Shown here: positions 7,675 to 16,506 of the stretch, one piece after another
Numbering within the stretch: position 1 is the stretch's first letter
How the letters are laid out: each line of letters begins with the position of its first letter
Assembly (NCBI RefSeq): GCF_017638545.1
Contig: NZ_CP072110.1
Span: 1,302,001 to 1,366,000, forward strand
Direction: 5' to 3'
Source of the DNA: Psychrosphaera ytuae
GTDB lineage: Bacteria > Pseudomonadota > Gammaproteobacteria > Enterobacterales > Alteromonadaceae
Length of the DNA: 64,000 bases
Notes under the pieces: generated by a model
Told to the model about the DNA's origin: nothing
Databases searched by the model: none
The model's input: the letters and a program-made list of their open reading frames with translations, nothing else
Made by a program: the position numbers and the translations under genes

Positions 7675-9867
7675 ATGAGTCGTACACTTGTAAAAGGAAT
7701 AGTCTCATCTGCGCTTTGTCTAGCGCTATACGGATGTGGTGGCGGTAGTCAGTCGGCACTTCCACCAACTGCCACTTCAGCATCAGTAACGGTTGACGAA
7801 GACAATGCAGTTTCATTTAGCCTCTCTGGCCAAGCTAACAACAACGGAACACTATCTTATACTGTTACTGGCCAACCCAAAAACGGCACAATTAGTGTAT
7901 CTGGTAACAATGTTACCTATACACCTAATCAGGACTACTTTGGTACCGATTCACTGACCTTCAGAGTAACCGAAGGAGAGCTATCAAGCTCTGCCACAGT
8001 TTCAATTGATGTTGCGCCAATTAACGACGCTCCAACGGCAATTGCAACTAACTTTACAATGGATGAAGACGGTGAATATCAAGGTCAACTCGTTGGAGAA
8101 GATGTCGATGACACGGCACTGACCTTTTCAATTAGTGAGCGTCCAACTAATGGTACTTTAACGACAGCCGATGATGGTTCATTTACCTATGTACCAAACG
8201 AACATTATTACGGTGAAGACTCGTTTTCATTTGTCGCACTCGACAGTGAGCTTCAGAGTGTTGCTGCAACAACATTAATCACCATTGACAGTGTCAATGA
8301 CGCCCCTGTTTTTGATCAAACTAGCACTCCAGTTGCACTGGCAATTGAAACGTCAGAGGTCGTATCAATCGCAGCCACCGATATCGAAGACACTGATTTA
8401 ACCTATCGCGTTACATCAGAGACCATTAAAGATGTCGATGTAACAAATAATAACGATGGCCAGCTGACGATAGCGCCGAAAAACGGTAGTTGGGGCCAGC
8501 ACCAAATCCAAGTTGAAGTTGCTGACTCAGTCGCCGCTACTGATACTGCAACAATTACCTTAGACATTAGTGTTCCTGATTCTACCGCAACACTTACTGA
8601 ACAATCATTAGACAGCAATGGCTTCCAGTTAGACGCCAAAACCTTTGTTGAGCACGATGGCTTTTTGTATCACTACGCCTCAAGTGATGGTGACTTTGCA
8701 ACCTCTTCACCTAACGCGTATCAAAATCCATACTTGATTAAAACCACACCAAGTTTAGAAATCGTTGAAACTATTAAACTTGCTGATTATTTGAGTCAAT
8801 CTCATGACGTGGCTATGGCCGTGTCTGGCACCAAAATTAACATTGTTTCAACTCTTGTAAGAACCCAACTCAAAGGCGCGACACCATACAATAAAGTCTC
8901 ATATCAATCTTATGACCTGTCGACCGGGACTCTTGACTCAACACTGACTGATTTGCCATTTAGTGCAAGTCATAGCAGTACCAATAGCGTCGTTAAATAT
9001 GTTGATACTTTAGGTTTTGTCATCGCCGCTAACGATGGTCACACCCATATCGTTAACAATGACGGTGTACTTACTCATTCAATTTTACCGGAAAGTGGTG
9101 CTGTTAGTGATGTCAGTAACGTTTACCTCAAAGACATGAAGATCATCAATGGTGAATTATTCACATTATCGGGTGGCATCAATTGTAGTGACGAAGACTG
9201 TACCGGTGGAAGCGGAAACATAACTTTGTTCCATAAAGTAAATACTGACACTGGTACTTCAACCTTATTACAAAAATATGGGACCTTCCCTAAATCAGGT
9301 CGAATTGACAGTAACGGAAATGCAATCATTGCGGATAATTATGGCGTGATGTCCGTTAGTTTAAATAACCAAACTTTGTGGTCACAGACATTCAATGACA
9401 CTTATGTTTACAGCGTAATGAATATCGCCAATGATGATATTTTTGTAATAGCGGCCAATGGTAATGATAACTTTCCAACTTCTGAAACCATTAAAGCCCA
9501 AGCAATGCGTATCACTCAAGAAGGTGCAATCGTGTGGTCGACTGAGCCAGAACTGGCAATAAGTGGCTACTTATTTGGTTCTGAACTCGTTACAGACCAA
9601 GTAGGTAACCTGTATTTTGTTGGAGGTGATAACCAAGAATACGCAGCAGGTGATACTCATATGCGTTTGTTCGTATCGCATATTGATTACACTGGCAAGC
9701 TACAATGGACGAAGCGCTCTTTGGAGGCAGTATCTATGTACTCAGGAACGAGCCACGGTAAATCAAAACTAACCTCTGACGGACGTTTGATTGTTACCTC
9801 AACAAACAATTCGAAGTGGTCAGAAGACCCAGCTCTTAATATGTTCCAGGTAAGCATTCAGCGTTAA
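7675..9867 (+). CDS. Lipoprotein with two cadherin-like tandem-95 domains
   Basis: A 730-residue exported lipoprotein. The N-terminus is a type II signal with lipobox LYGC (Cys22) followed by GGGS. Two Ig/cadherin-like repeats of the tandem-95 type follow at about 35-125 and 125-215. Each has a VDEDN or MDEDG start, an NG(T)-type turn (PKNGTISV, PTNGTLTT), a Y(F/Y)GxDS(L/F)xF strand and an IND/VNDAP end. A third, more divergent repeat follows to about 300. The remaining 430 residues are beta-rich and may be a propeller; I do not recognise the family. A good Shine-Dalgarno (AAGGA) precedes the ATG. It stands alone and ends at a strong terminator. A surface adhesion or polymer-binding role is possible but unproven. 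Confidence 0.82.
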   Translation: MSRTLVKGIVSSALCLALYGCGGGSQSALPPTATSASVTVDEDNAVSFSLSGQANNNGTLSYTVTGQPKNGTISVSGNNVTYTPNQDYFGTDSLTFRVTEGELSSSATVSIDVAPINDAPTAIATNFTMDEDGEYQGQLVGEDVDDTALTFSISERPTNGTLTTADDGSFTYVPNEHYYGEDSFSFVALDSELQSVAATTLITIDSVNDAPVFDQTSTPVALAIETSEVVSIAATDIEDTDLTYRVTSETIKDVDVTNNNDGQLTIAPKNGSWGQHQIQVEVADSVAATDTATITLDISVPDSTATLTEQSLDSNGFQLDAKTFVEHDGFLYHYASSDGDFATSSPNAYQNPYLIKTTPSLEIVETIKLADYLSQSHDVAMAVSGTKINIVSTLVRTQLKGATPYNKVSYQSYDLSTGTLDSTLTDLPFSASHSSTNSVVKYVDTLGFVIAANDGHTHIVNNDGVLTHSILPESGAVSDVSNVYLKDMKIINGELFTLSGGINCSDEDCTGGSGNITLFHKVNTDTGTSTLLQKYGTFPKSGRIDSNGNAIIADNYGVMSVSLNNQTLWSQTFNDTYVYSVMNIANDDIFVIAANGNDNFPTSETIKAQAMRITQEGAIVWSTEPELAISGYLFGSELVTDQVGNLYFVGGDNQEYAAGDTHMRLFVSHIDYTGKLQWTKRSLEAVSMYSGTSHGKSKLTSDGRLIVTSTNNSKWSEDPALNMFQVSIQR

Positions 9868-9888
9868 TTAGTTAACGATTTAGCAAAT

Positions 9889-9928
9889 AAAAAAGCGCTT
9901 GAGAGTTAAATCTACAAGCGCTTTTTTT
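9889..9928. terminator. Bidirectional rho-independent terminator
   Basis: A 12-base inverted repeat, AAAAAAGCGCTT at 9889-9900 and AAGCGCTTTTTT at 9916-9927, with a 15-base loop. It serves the lipoprotein gene on the plus strand and rraB on the minus strand. Confidence 0.85.
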
Positions 9929-9948
9929 ATATTCTTTAGCTTCGAGTA

Positions 9949-10290
9949 TTAGTCTTCGAAGTGCGTGCCCCAGCCGTCGTACTCTAGGTTGTTCTCTTCT
10001 GCAAAGGCAACCATAGCTTCTACTTCTTCGTGAATGATCTCTTCATCCAGTGGACACTCTGTGTCGATATCAAAACAATAAAGAACTTCTTTGTCTTCAG
10101 TTTCAACTTGCTCTAGATCCGACACATTCCAGCCTTTCAAAAATGCATTTTGCTGAGCTTTGTCTGCCACTTCCGGATCTTCAGCTACAAAATGATGCTC
10201 CAAGCCATACATGGCTTCTGGGTTTGAGCCATCTTCTAATAGCTGCTCGATAATGTCGTTACTAAATTCTTGCCAGTCGATTGGTTCCAT
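9949..10290 (-). CDS. rraB: RNase E inhibitor RraB
   Basis: A 113-residue acidic cytoplasmic protein matching RraB, which binds RNase E and changes the mRNA pools it cleaves. Recognised from LLEDGSNPEAMYGLEHHF near the start and EYDGWGTHFED at the end, both close to the E. coli protein (LLEDGSDPDALYTIEHH and EYDGWGTYFED). It lacks the long Asp/Glu tail of the E. coli protein. It shares the bidirectional terminator at 9889-9928 with the lipoprotein gene. The plsC-like gene lies 21 bases upstream on the same strand, so the two are probably co-transcribed. Confidence 0.93.
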   Translation of the reverse strand: MEPIDWQEFSNDIIEQLLEDGSNPEAMYGLEHHFVAEDPEVADKAQQNAFLKGWNVSDLEQVETEDKEVLYCFDIDTECPLDEEIIHEEVEAMVAFAEENNLEYDGWGTHFED

Positions 10291-10311
10291 CGGACACCTT
10301 AATATTCAAGT

Positions 10312-11052
10312 CTATTTTTCTGAATCTGTTGAGGATGGAATATAGCCTAATTCGCGATCAAGTTCGTTAATTTTTTCGGACATTATAGCGTGAGCTCGCT
10401 CAGCTTGCTCTCGAATGTACTTTTTATCGTCACTTTCGATTTTCATCGCAGGTAAATACTCGATAATGACCTTGCCATTATCCCAGCGATTCAAGTCAAT
10501 TCGGTTGTGAGTACTACTGATCGCAACTGGTGAAATCGGTACGCCCGCCAAAAACGCAGTATAAAATGCCCCGGTTTTAAACTTTAACAACCCACGTCCA
10601 CGAGAACGAGTGCCCTCTGGAAAAATCCAGACCGATAACTTTTTGTCACGAATCTTCTGAGCGGCCTGACCAATCGTACCGTGCGCCTTGCTCTTGTTTG
10701 CGCGGTCGATCAAAATGTTGCCTGATAGCCAATAGACCTGACCAAAAAACGGCATCCACTTTAGACTCTTTTTACCAATACTCACGGTATTGCGACGAAC
10801 CGCATTTGATGCAGTAAAGATATCCCAAGTATTTTGGTGATTACCTATGTACACGACCGGTTCTTCTTCCAGGTTTTGCTCGCCACGGATCTCAACGGTT
10901 AAGCCAAGAATACGAGCAAACGAACCATAAATTTGCGCAACAATATGAACGTTGTTACGTCTAAAAGGACGAACAATCAAAAAGACTAATAAAAAGGCGG
11001 TCGAGAAAATAAAAAACAATCCCAACAACAAAAGACGCAAAACGGTCAGCAC
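10312..11052 (-). CDS. plsC: 1-acylglycerol-3-phosphate O-acyltransferase (PlsC)
   Basis: A 246-residue inner-membrane enzyme that acylates lysophosphatidic acid to phosphatidic acid. An N-terminal hydrophobic segment (about 3-28) is followed by the catalytic HX4D motif NHQNTWD (His72, Asp77) and the glycerol-phosphate-binding FPEGTRSRG motif at 144-152. The length is normal for bacterial PlsC. Start at ATG 11052 gives the hydrophobic N-terminus. The gene precedes rraB by 21 bases. Paralogues with other acyl acceptors exist in this superfamily, so the exact substrate is inferred. Confidence 0.9.
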   Translation of the reverse strand: MLTVLRLLLLGLFFIFSTAFLLVFLIVRPFRRNNVHIVAQIYGSFARILGLTVEIRGEQNLEEEPVVYIGNHQNTWDIFTASNAVRRNTVSIGKKSLKWMPFFGQVYWLSGNILIDRANKSKAHGTIGQAAQKIRDKKLSVWIFPEGTRSRGRGLLKFKTGAFYTAFLAGVPISPVAISSTHNRIDLNRWDNGKVIIEYLPAMKIESDDKKYIREQAERAHAIMSEKINELDRELGYIPSSTDSEK

Positions 11053-11194
11053 TACAAATACTCCAAAAAATGTAAGGCCGGCATTGTATCAACTCGAGCG
11101 TACACTTGTAAGCTAAAATTTAATCACTTTAAGGAAGTCCGATTTGTGTTGGGATTGTCCGTGACAATAAAAGTTTTAGTTAAGGTAGGTAACT

Positions 11195-12211
11195 CTACTT
11201 AACCGCTTCCCAATACGCATCTAGTAGCGATTGAGTCAAAATGGCTAAGTCTTGTGCTTTGGTATTTTGCTCTGAGCTTGGGTTCGCCGCTAGCTCTGCA
11301 AAATGCGTCATCATCGCGACTGCTTGCGGTGTGTCTGAGTCGGCTGAAATATATGTGTGCTGTTTAGGCGTTTGCATTTCGGTGCGCTTGGTATAACCGA
11401 TGACATGGTCTGGGTCGTCAAAAGCAAAACCTTGTTTCCAGTCCAAAACCCAGTCGTTAAGGCTAAATACCGCATCGTGGCCTAAGATGTCTAAATCCAT
11501 CAAACACGTACCTGCGTTGTAGCCAAAATCAAAGGTAGATGACTTGCCATCTTCAAACATGACAACGCCTGTACCACGGATCACCGCGTTGGTTTCTTCA
11601 TCGCGAATTATGCCGCCTGACATCACTTTAACTGGTGTAGTTGGTTGTAAAAACTCTGCAACGGCACGCATCGAATACCAGGTCATATCTCCAACTGCAC
11701 CGGTCGGTTCTTTTTCGGTATCAAAACGGATATTAGTGCGGTCCATAAACGGAAAGAAAAACGAACTACGCAGCGCCTGTGGCTGACCAATTTCACTGGT
11801 CATAGTTTGACGCAGCTGGTGTGTACGAGGGTTGTGAGTAAAATGAGTCGCGTCCATAAAGGCAACGCCATTAGCTTTGGCCGCATCAACCATTGCTTGT
11901 ACTGATGCCATACTTGCAAATGGTTTGTCGACTAAGAGGTGTTTTTTGTGTTTAGCGCCAAACAAGGCGATTTCTTCTTTGCTAGACGTCGGTGTGGCTA
12001 CATAAACAGCGTCTATTTCATCAGAGCTCAGCATCTCTTGCCAAGTATCAAATTCGTGTGGAATACCCTGCTCTTGTGCAAACTTTTTAGCCGAATCTGG
12101 ACGACGACTAGCCACCGCAACAACCTCAACTCCTACTGCACGTTTTACTGCCTCAACAATAACGCCTGCAATCATTCCTGCGCCTACGATGCCTAATCTC
12201 AATGTGGTCAT
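11195..12211 (-). CDS. Gfo/Idh/MocA family NAD(P)-dependent oxidoreductase
   Basis: A 338-residue enzyme with an N-terminal Rossmann fold (GIVGAGMIAGVIVEA at 7-21), a YVATPT turn and the DKPFA segment equivalent to the EKP motif that carries the catalytic lysine. A C-terminal alpha/beta domain follows. It should oxidise or reduce a sugar, inositol or related polyol using NAD(P). No sugar operon surrounds it, so the substrate cannot be named. The start at ATG 12211 places the Rossmann motif at the correct distance from the N-terminus. It appears monocistronic, with about 110-140 bases of non-coding DNA on each side. Confidence 0.88.
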   Translation of the reverse strand: MTTLRLGIVGAGMIAGVIVEAVKRAVGVEVVAVASRRPDSAKKFAQEQGIPHEFDTWQEMLSSDEIDAVYVATPTSSKEEIALFGAKHKKHLLVDKPFASMASVQAMVDAAKANGVAFMDATHFTHNPRTHQLRQTMTSEIGQPQALRSSFFFPFMDRTNIRFDTEKEPTGAVGDMTWYSMRAVAEFLQPTTPVKVMSGGIIRDEETNAVIRGTGVVMFEDGKSSTFDFGYNAGTCLMDLDILGHDAVFSLNDWVLDWKQGFAFDDPDHVIGYTKRTEMQTPKQHTYISADSDTPQAVAMMTHFAELAANPSSEQNTKAQDLAILTQSLLDAYWEAVK

Positions 12212-12324
12212 TTATTTCTCCAAGTCAAATTCGGGATTAACGTATATTGTTGGCAAGTGTAATCCCGAACGACCAAGATGAAAAATTAATAAATGAAATT
12301 TACATTGCGTCATTTCGAATTTCT

Positions 12325-13626
12325 TTACATCATCAAGCCTTCGCCCTCAATTCCGGCCTTTACTTTTCGAGGCGCTACATGGATTTGTTCGATAGGTTCT
12401 TTTGAAGCGCTTGGATGTTCAAGAGCAAAGTCCAACCTGACTAACACATCTTTAAATCCGGCTTTTGAGCTTTTGTACTTCCATTTAGACAGAGCTTTGG
12501 TCGCTGATTTACCAAATGTCGCCTCTGGCTCCTGCGATACAATCCTAATGTTTTTAGTCGTACCATTTTGGTCAATATCAAATTGTAAAACTACGTGACC
12601 ACTAACCCCCGCTTTTGCCGCTTCAATTGGGTACAATGGCTCGACGCGCGTTTCAGGCATGGCGTACTCTTGCTCAGCGTTACTTGCCTGTTTCGCGATG
12701 GCGACAGTGCAAATCACTGCTAATAACGTGCCCAGCAGTGTACTTTTGGCTAACGTTGAACCTTTGGCATTTTGTTTAATTAAGTTTAATCGTTGTAACA
12801 TCATGTGTTTATCTCCGTAATGTGAATAAGCCATCATTCGTACTTCCGTGTGGGTCACACAATCGAGTAATGCCTTGCTGTATAAAATTTTGTCTTTGAG
12901 GTTTTTGTTTTTAAGAACTCGTTCGTCACAGGTAAGCTCTTGCAACCGTCGAAATGTGGCGTACGCTAACCAAGAAAGCGGATTGAACCAAAACAGAATC
13001 ACCAAGCTAAGAGCCAACATGTTTATTAGATTATCTCGGCGCTGAATGTGTACCTGCTCGTGCTCTAAAATAAGTGATAGCGCTTTGGTACTAAATCGAG
13101 TCTGGTGATCTGCTGGAATAACCAACTTGTAGTTCCACAGGCCAAGCACCAGTGGAGAGCTTATTTGGTTGCTGGTATACAAAATAGCTGTTTGTTCTTT
13201 CGAATCATCACCGAGAGACAACTCTGATGGTGATGATGGTGAATAAGGTGCCAAATTCAGCGCCTTTTTATATCTAATGTGGATGAGCAATGTCAGTAAA
13301 AACAACGCCACCACAACCACTAAATACACACTCGCCGATACCGCAAACCAATCACTATGCTTGGTCAACAGTGACGATGAGTACTCAGTCGGGGTGACCA
13401 AGTAGCGACTCACGGCCTCCCCGTACGATGTCTTTATTTGTAAGGGTAAGTTGATAAATCCCAAACACACAGGTATCGCCAGTGCATAAGCATACAGCCA
13501 AGTTGACTTAAATAAGCCAAGGCCCCAACGCTCCAGCGCGATTAATACGACAAACAAAATACTCAAGTTAACTTGCTGTTCGACAACAAATTCAAACACG
13601 GCTTTTAATATTCCTAATTCCATCAT
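12325..13626 (-). CDS. BlaR1-like M56 metallopeptidase fused to a TonB C-terminal domain
   Basis: A 433-residue membrane protein. Hydrophobic segments near 20-60 and 95-117 precede the M56 protease site HEQVH (His189, Glu190, His193). Another hydrophobic segment near 205-220 follows, then a hydrophobic segment near 290-310 leading to the periplasm. The last 110 residues are a TonB C-terminal domain (EPLYPIEAAKAGVSGHVVLQ, ending KALSKWKYKSS). Classical BlaR1 has a penicillin-binding sensor domain at this place, and it is absent here. The start overlaps the stop of the BlaI-like gene (4 bases), giving the standard blaI-blaR1 pair. The likely role is to cleave the BlaI repressor after an envelope signal. 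What signal the TonB domain relays is unknown. Confidence 0.88.
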   Translation of the reverse strand: MMELGILKAVFEFVVEQQVNLSILFVVLIALERWGLGLFKSTWLYAYALAIPVCLGFINLPLQIKTSYGEAVSRYLVTPTEYSSSLLTKHSDWFAVSASVYLVVVVALFLLTLLIHIRYKKALNLAPYSPSSPSELSLGDDSKEQTAILYTSNQISSPLVLGLWNYKLVIPADHQTRFSTKALSLILEHEQVHIQRRDNLINMLALSLVILFWFNPLSWLAYATFRRLQELTCDERVLKNKNLKDKILYSKALLDCVTHTEVRMMAYSHYGDKHMMLQRLNLIKQNAKGSTLAKSTLLGTLLAVICTVAIAKQASNAEQEYAMPETRVEPLYPIEAAKAGVSGHVVLQFDIDQNGTTKNIRIVSQEPEATFGKSATKALSKWKYKSSKAGFKDVLVRLDFALEHPSASKEPIEQIHVAPRKVKAGIEGEGLMM

Positions 13627-14003
13627 TTGTCCTTGTTACTTTGTTCCCAATCACTGATGACTTGTTTAAGCTCATCAATATCGCGCTGAGATAACTCTTT
13701 TGATTGTGCAAAGCCACTCACTAACGGCGCAATGCGACCACTAAAAAACCGCTCAATGAAGCTTTTGCTCTCTTTTAATGTGTAATTTTGTTGTTCGATG
13801 GTTGGGCTATAGATGTACTGCCTGCCGTCACGTTCAAAGCTCAACGCGCCCTTTTTAACTAGACGATTCAAAAAAGTTTTAACGGTTTTGTCTTGCCAAT
13901 CATTGTCGCCTTCGAGTTGCTCGATAATTTCGTTGGCTCGAGCTGGGTGTTTTTTCCATATAACCTGCATGACTTCAAATTCAGCTTTGGATAGCTCAAT
14001 CAT
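13623..14003 (-). CDS. BlaI/MecI/CopY-family transcriptional repressor
   Basis: About 126 residues with the penicillinase-repressor winged helix: LSKAEFEVMQVIWK, then ANEIIEQL, then DKTVKTFLNRLVKKGAL and a wing with FERDGRQYIYSP. The C-terminal half forms the dimerisation helices. I chose ATG 14003 over the upstream in-frame candidate at 14033 because GGAG lies at the right distance upstream and the longer form adds residues atypical of the family. The gene is followed with a 4-base overlap by the M56/TonB gene. TACA(N2)TGTA operators lie directly upstream (14026-14065), so autorepression is likely. Confidence 0.92.
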   Translation of the reverse strand: MIELSKAEFEVMQVIWKKHPARANEIIEQLEGDNDWQDKTVKTFLNRLVKKGALSFERDGRQYIYSPTIEQQNYTLKESKSFIERFFSGRIAPLVSGFAQSKELSQRDIDELKQVISDWEQSNKDK

Positions 14004-14025
14004 TTTTTGTCTCCAAACTTTTTGT

Positions 14026-14065
14026 TTACACATGTAATCTTTAAATTAAGATTACACCCGTAATC
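14026..14065. promoter_or_regulatory. Two BlaI/MecI-type operator dyads
   Basis: TTACA-CA-TGTAA at 14026-14037 contains the TACA/TGTA half-sites with two-base spacing known for BlaI/MecI operators. A second dyad, GATTAC-N4-GTAATC, lies at 14050-14065. The inner halves TGTAATCT (14033-14040) and AGATTACA (14049-14056) also form an 8-base inverted repeat. The dyads sit 23 to 62 bases upstream of the BlaI start codon and could also affect the divergent prolyl oligopeptidase gene. Confidence 0.72.
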
Positions 14066-14219
14066 GAATTGTGCAAGTTATTTATTTGTTTTTTCCAGAC
14101 ATTCCTCGCATGGCTCTTTACAAGAATTCAAGCCTTGATACAGTGTATCTGGATATCCAACACCCTCAGGTAGCGACATGGTTAATGCGCTACTGCCCAA
14201 AGGAACAGAGAGAATAATA

Positions 14220-16400
14220 ATGAAAAAAGCGACTTTCACTGGCGCATTGACCGCGCTAACTATCGCCTTAGCAGGTTGTAACGGCTCAACAAACGAGAGC
14301 AACACCCAGTCGGCAAACCCAACAGCAGTAGAGGTATCAAAAGTGACCTACCCAACGACGACCAAAAAACCAGTCGTTGACAGCTATTTTGGCACTGATG
14401 TTGTCGATAACTATCGCTGGCTCGAAGATGACATGAGCGAAGAAACGGCACAATGGGTAAAAGCTCAAAACAAGGTGACCTTTGATTACCTGTCCCAAAT
14501 CCCATATCGCGAAGATTTAGAAAAGCGTTTAGCGACATTGATGGATTATGAAAAAGTGACTGCGCCATTTGTTGAAGGTGACTATACGTATTTTTACAAA
14601 AATGACGGCCTACAAAACCAATATGTTTTGTACCGCCAAAAAAATACCGACGGCAATGCAACGGGTGACGTTGAAGTATTCTTGGACCCAAATACGTTTT
14701 CTGAAGACGGCACCACATCTATGTCGGGTGTTAGTTTTTCAAAAGACGGTAGCTTAGTGGCTTATCAACTTTCTCATGGCGGCAGTGACTGGCGTGAAAT
14801 CGTAGTGCTAAATACCGAAACCAAAGAGCAAATTGGCGCTAAGCTGGTTGATGTTAAGTTTTCTGGTATCAGCTGGAAAGGCAATGACGGCTTCTTCTAC
14901 TCAAGTTATGACAAGCCAAAAGGCTCAGAGTTAAGTGCCAAAACAGATCAGCACAAAGTGTATTACCACAAACTTGGTACTGACCAAGCCAAAGACGAGT
15001 TAGTTTACGGCGGCACAGACGCTGAAAAACACCGCTATGTTTTTGCTTCTGTTACTGATGATGCACAACACTTATTCGTCAGCGCAGCGGTTTCGACTTC
15101 AGGTAACAAATTATTTGTTAAGGACTTATCAAATAAAGATAGCTCGTTTAGCACCATTTTAGGTGACACTAGCTCTGATACTTACCTAATTAAGTCAACG
15201 GACGAGCATTTCTTTTTTGTAACAAACCTAGATGCACCAAACAAACGCCTAGTGAAAGTTGCTAAAACAGACCCGTCTCCAGCTAACTGGCAAGATGTGA
15301 TAGCTGAAGGTAAAGACGTATTAAATGTATCAACGGCGGGCGACTTCTTCTTTGCTAACCGTATGGTTGATGCAACGTCACAAGTGACTCAATATGACTT
15401 AAACGGCAAAAAAGTACGTACAATAGAGCTACCAGCTGTCGGTACGGCCAGTGGGTTTAGTGGCAAAGAAGACGCAACCAAAGTGTTCTATAGCTTTACT
15501 AACTACAGCACACCAGGCAGTACCTTCGAATTTAACTTAGAGTCAGGTGAATCCAACCTATACCGCAAATCTCCAGTTGATTTTGATGCATCAAAGTTCG
15601 AATCAAAACAAGTCTTTTATACCTCAAAAGACGGTACGAAAGTGCCTATGATCATCACCTACAAAAAAGGTCTTGAGCTTGACGGTGACAACCCAACCAT
15701 GTTGTACGGATATGGTGGTTTTAACGTGAGTTTGATGCCGCGTTTCTCATCAACAGTTGCACTTTGGTTAGAACAAGGTGGTGTTTATGCAGTACCTAAC
15801 CTTCGTGGTGGTGGTGAATATGGTAAAGCGTGGCACATTGCAGGTACGCAATTACAAAAACAAAACGTTTTTGATGACTTTATTGCGGCAGCAGAGTACT
15901 TAATCGACAACAAATACACATCAAGCAATAAGTTGGCGATTCGCGGTGGCTCTAATGGTGGCCTGTTAGTTGGTGCGGTAATGACACAACGCCCAGACTT
16001 AGTTCAGGTTGCACTTCCGGCAGTAGGTGTATTAGATATGTTGCGTTATCACACCTTCACCGCTGGTGCTGGTTGGGCTTACGATTACGGTACATCTGAG
16101 CAGTCTAAAGAAATGTTCAACTACCTATATGGTTACTCGCCAGTGCACAATGTTAAAGAAGGCGTAAGTTACCCTGCAACTATGGTGACGACAGGTGACC
16201 ACGATGACCGCGTTGTTCCTGCGCACTCGTTTAAGTTTGCTGCTGAGTTACAAGACAAACAGTCTGGTCCAGCGCCAACGTTAATTCGTATCGAGACCAA
16301 CGCGGGTCACGGTGCGGGTACACCAACGAGCAAAATCATTGAGCAATACGCTGATATTTATGGTTTTACACTTTGGAATATGGGTGTTAAGTCGCTTTAA
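14220..16400 (+). CDS. Prolyl oligopeptidase family serine peptidase (S9A), lipoprotein
   Basis: A 726-residue peptidase expected to cut short peptides after proline. The catalytic Ser578 lies in RGGSNGGLL, the Asp in TGDHDDRVVP and the His697 in NAGHGAG. An N-terminal seven-bladed propeller region occupies about residues 75-440. ATG 14220 was chosen over 14178 because it gives a proper lipoprotein signal (KKATFTGALTALTIALAGC, Cys20). It is therefore membrane-anchored in the periplasm or outer membrane. It is divergent from the blaI-like operon across about 215 bases, so the BlaI operators may touch its promoter. It ends at a large hairpin terminator. Confidence 0.92.
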   Translation: MKKATFTGALTALTIALAGCNGSTNESNTQSANPTAVEVSKVTYPTTTKKPVVDSYFGTDVVDNYRWLEDDMSEETAQWVKAQNKVTFDYLSQIPYREDLEKRLATLMDYEKVTAPFVEGDYTYFYKNDGLQNQYVLYRQKNTDGNATGDVEVFLDPNTFSEDGTTSMSGVSFSKDGSLVAYQLSHGGSDWREIVVLNTETKEQIGAKLVDVKFSGISWKGNDGFFYSSYDKPKGSELSAKTDQHKVYYHKLGTDQAKDELVYGGTDAEKHRYVFASVTDDAQHLFVSAAVSTSGNKLFVKDLSNKDSSFSTILGDTSSDTYLIKSTDEHFFFVTNLDAPNKRLVKVAKTDPSPANWQDVIAEGKDVLNVSTAGDFFFANRMVDATSQVTQYDLNGKKVRTIELPAVGTASGFSGKEDATKVFYSFTNYSTPGSTFEFNLESGESNLYRKSPVDFDASKFESKQVFYTSKDGTKVPMIITYKKGLELDGDNPTMLYGYGGFNVSLMPRFSSTVALWLEQGGVYAVPNLRGGGEYGKAWHIAGTQLQKQNVFDDFIAAAEYLIDNKYTSSNKLAIRGGSNGGLLVGAVMTQRPDLVQVALPAVGVLDMLRYHTFTAGAGWAYDYGTSEQSKEMFNYLYGYSPVHNVKEGVSYPATMVTTGDHDDRVVPAHSFKFAAELQDKQSGPAPTLIRIETNAGHGAGTPTSKIIEQYADIYGFTLWNMGVKSL

Positions 16401-16426
16401 CACAGCAATAAACACTTAAGTTGAAG

Positions 16427-16484
16427 AGCCGCTAAGTTGATGAGGATGACGTTTGTCATTACTCATTGATGCAGCGGCTTTTTT
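16427..16484 (+). terminator. Rho-independent terminator with nested stems
   Basis: AGCCGCT (16427-16433) pairs with AGCGGCT (16473-16479), followed by a T-run. Inside the loop ATGAG/CTCAT and ATGAC/GTCAT pair as further helices. It terminates the prolyl oligopeptidase transcript. Confidence 0.75.
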
Positions 16485-16506
16485 GATCTTTTATTAACTT
16501 TTTTGG

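Noticed and set aside
12293..12598. Plus-strand open frame opposite the M56/TonB gene
   Set aside because: It lies antisense to a well-supported gene and does not resemble any protein I know.
14178..14219. Earlier start for the prolyl oligopeptidase
   Set aside because: It would place 14 residues before the lipoprotein signal; ATG 14220 gives a normal signal.
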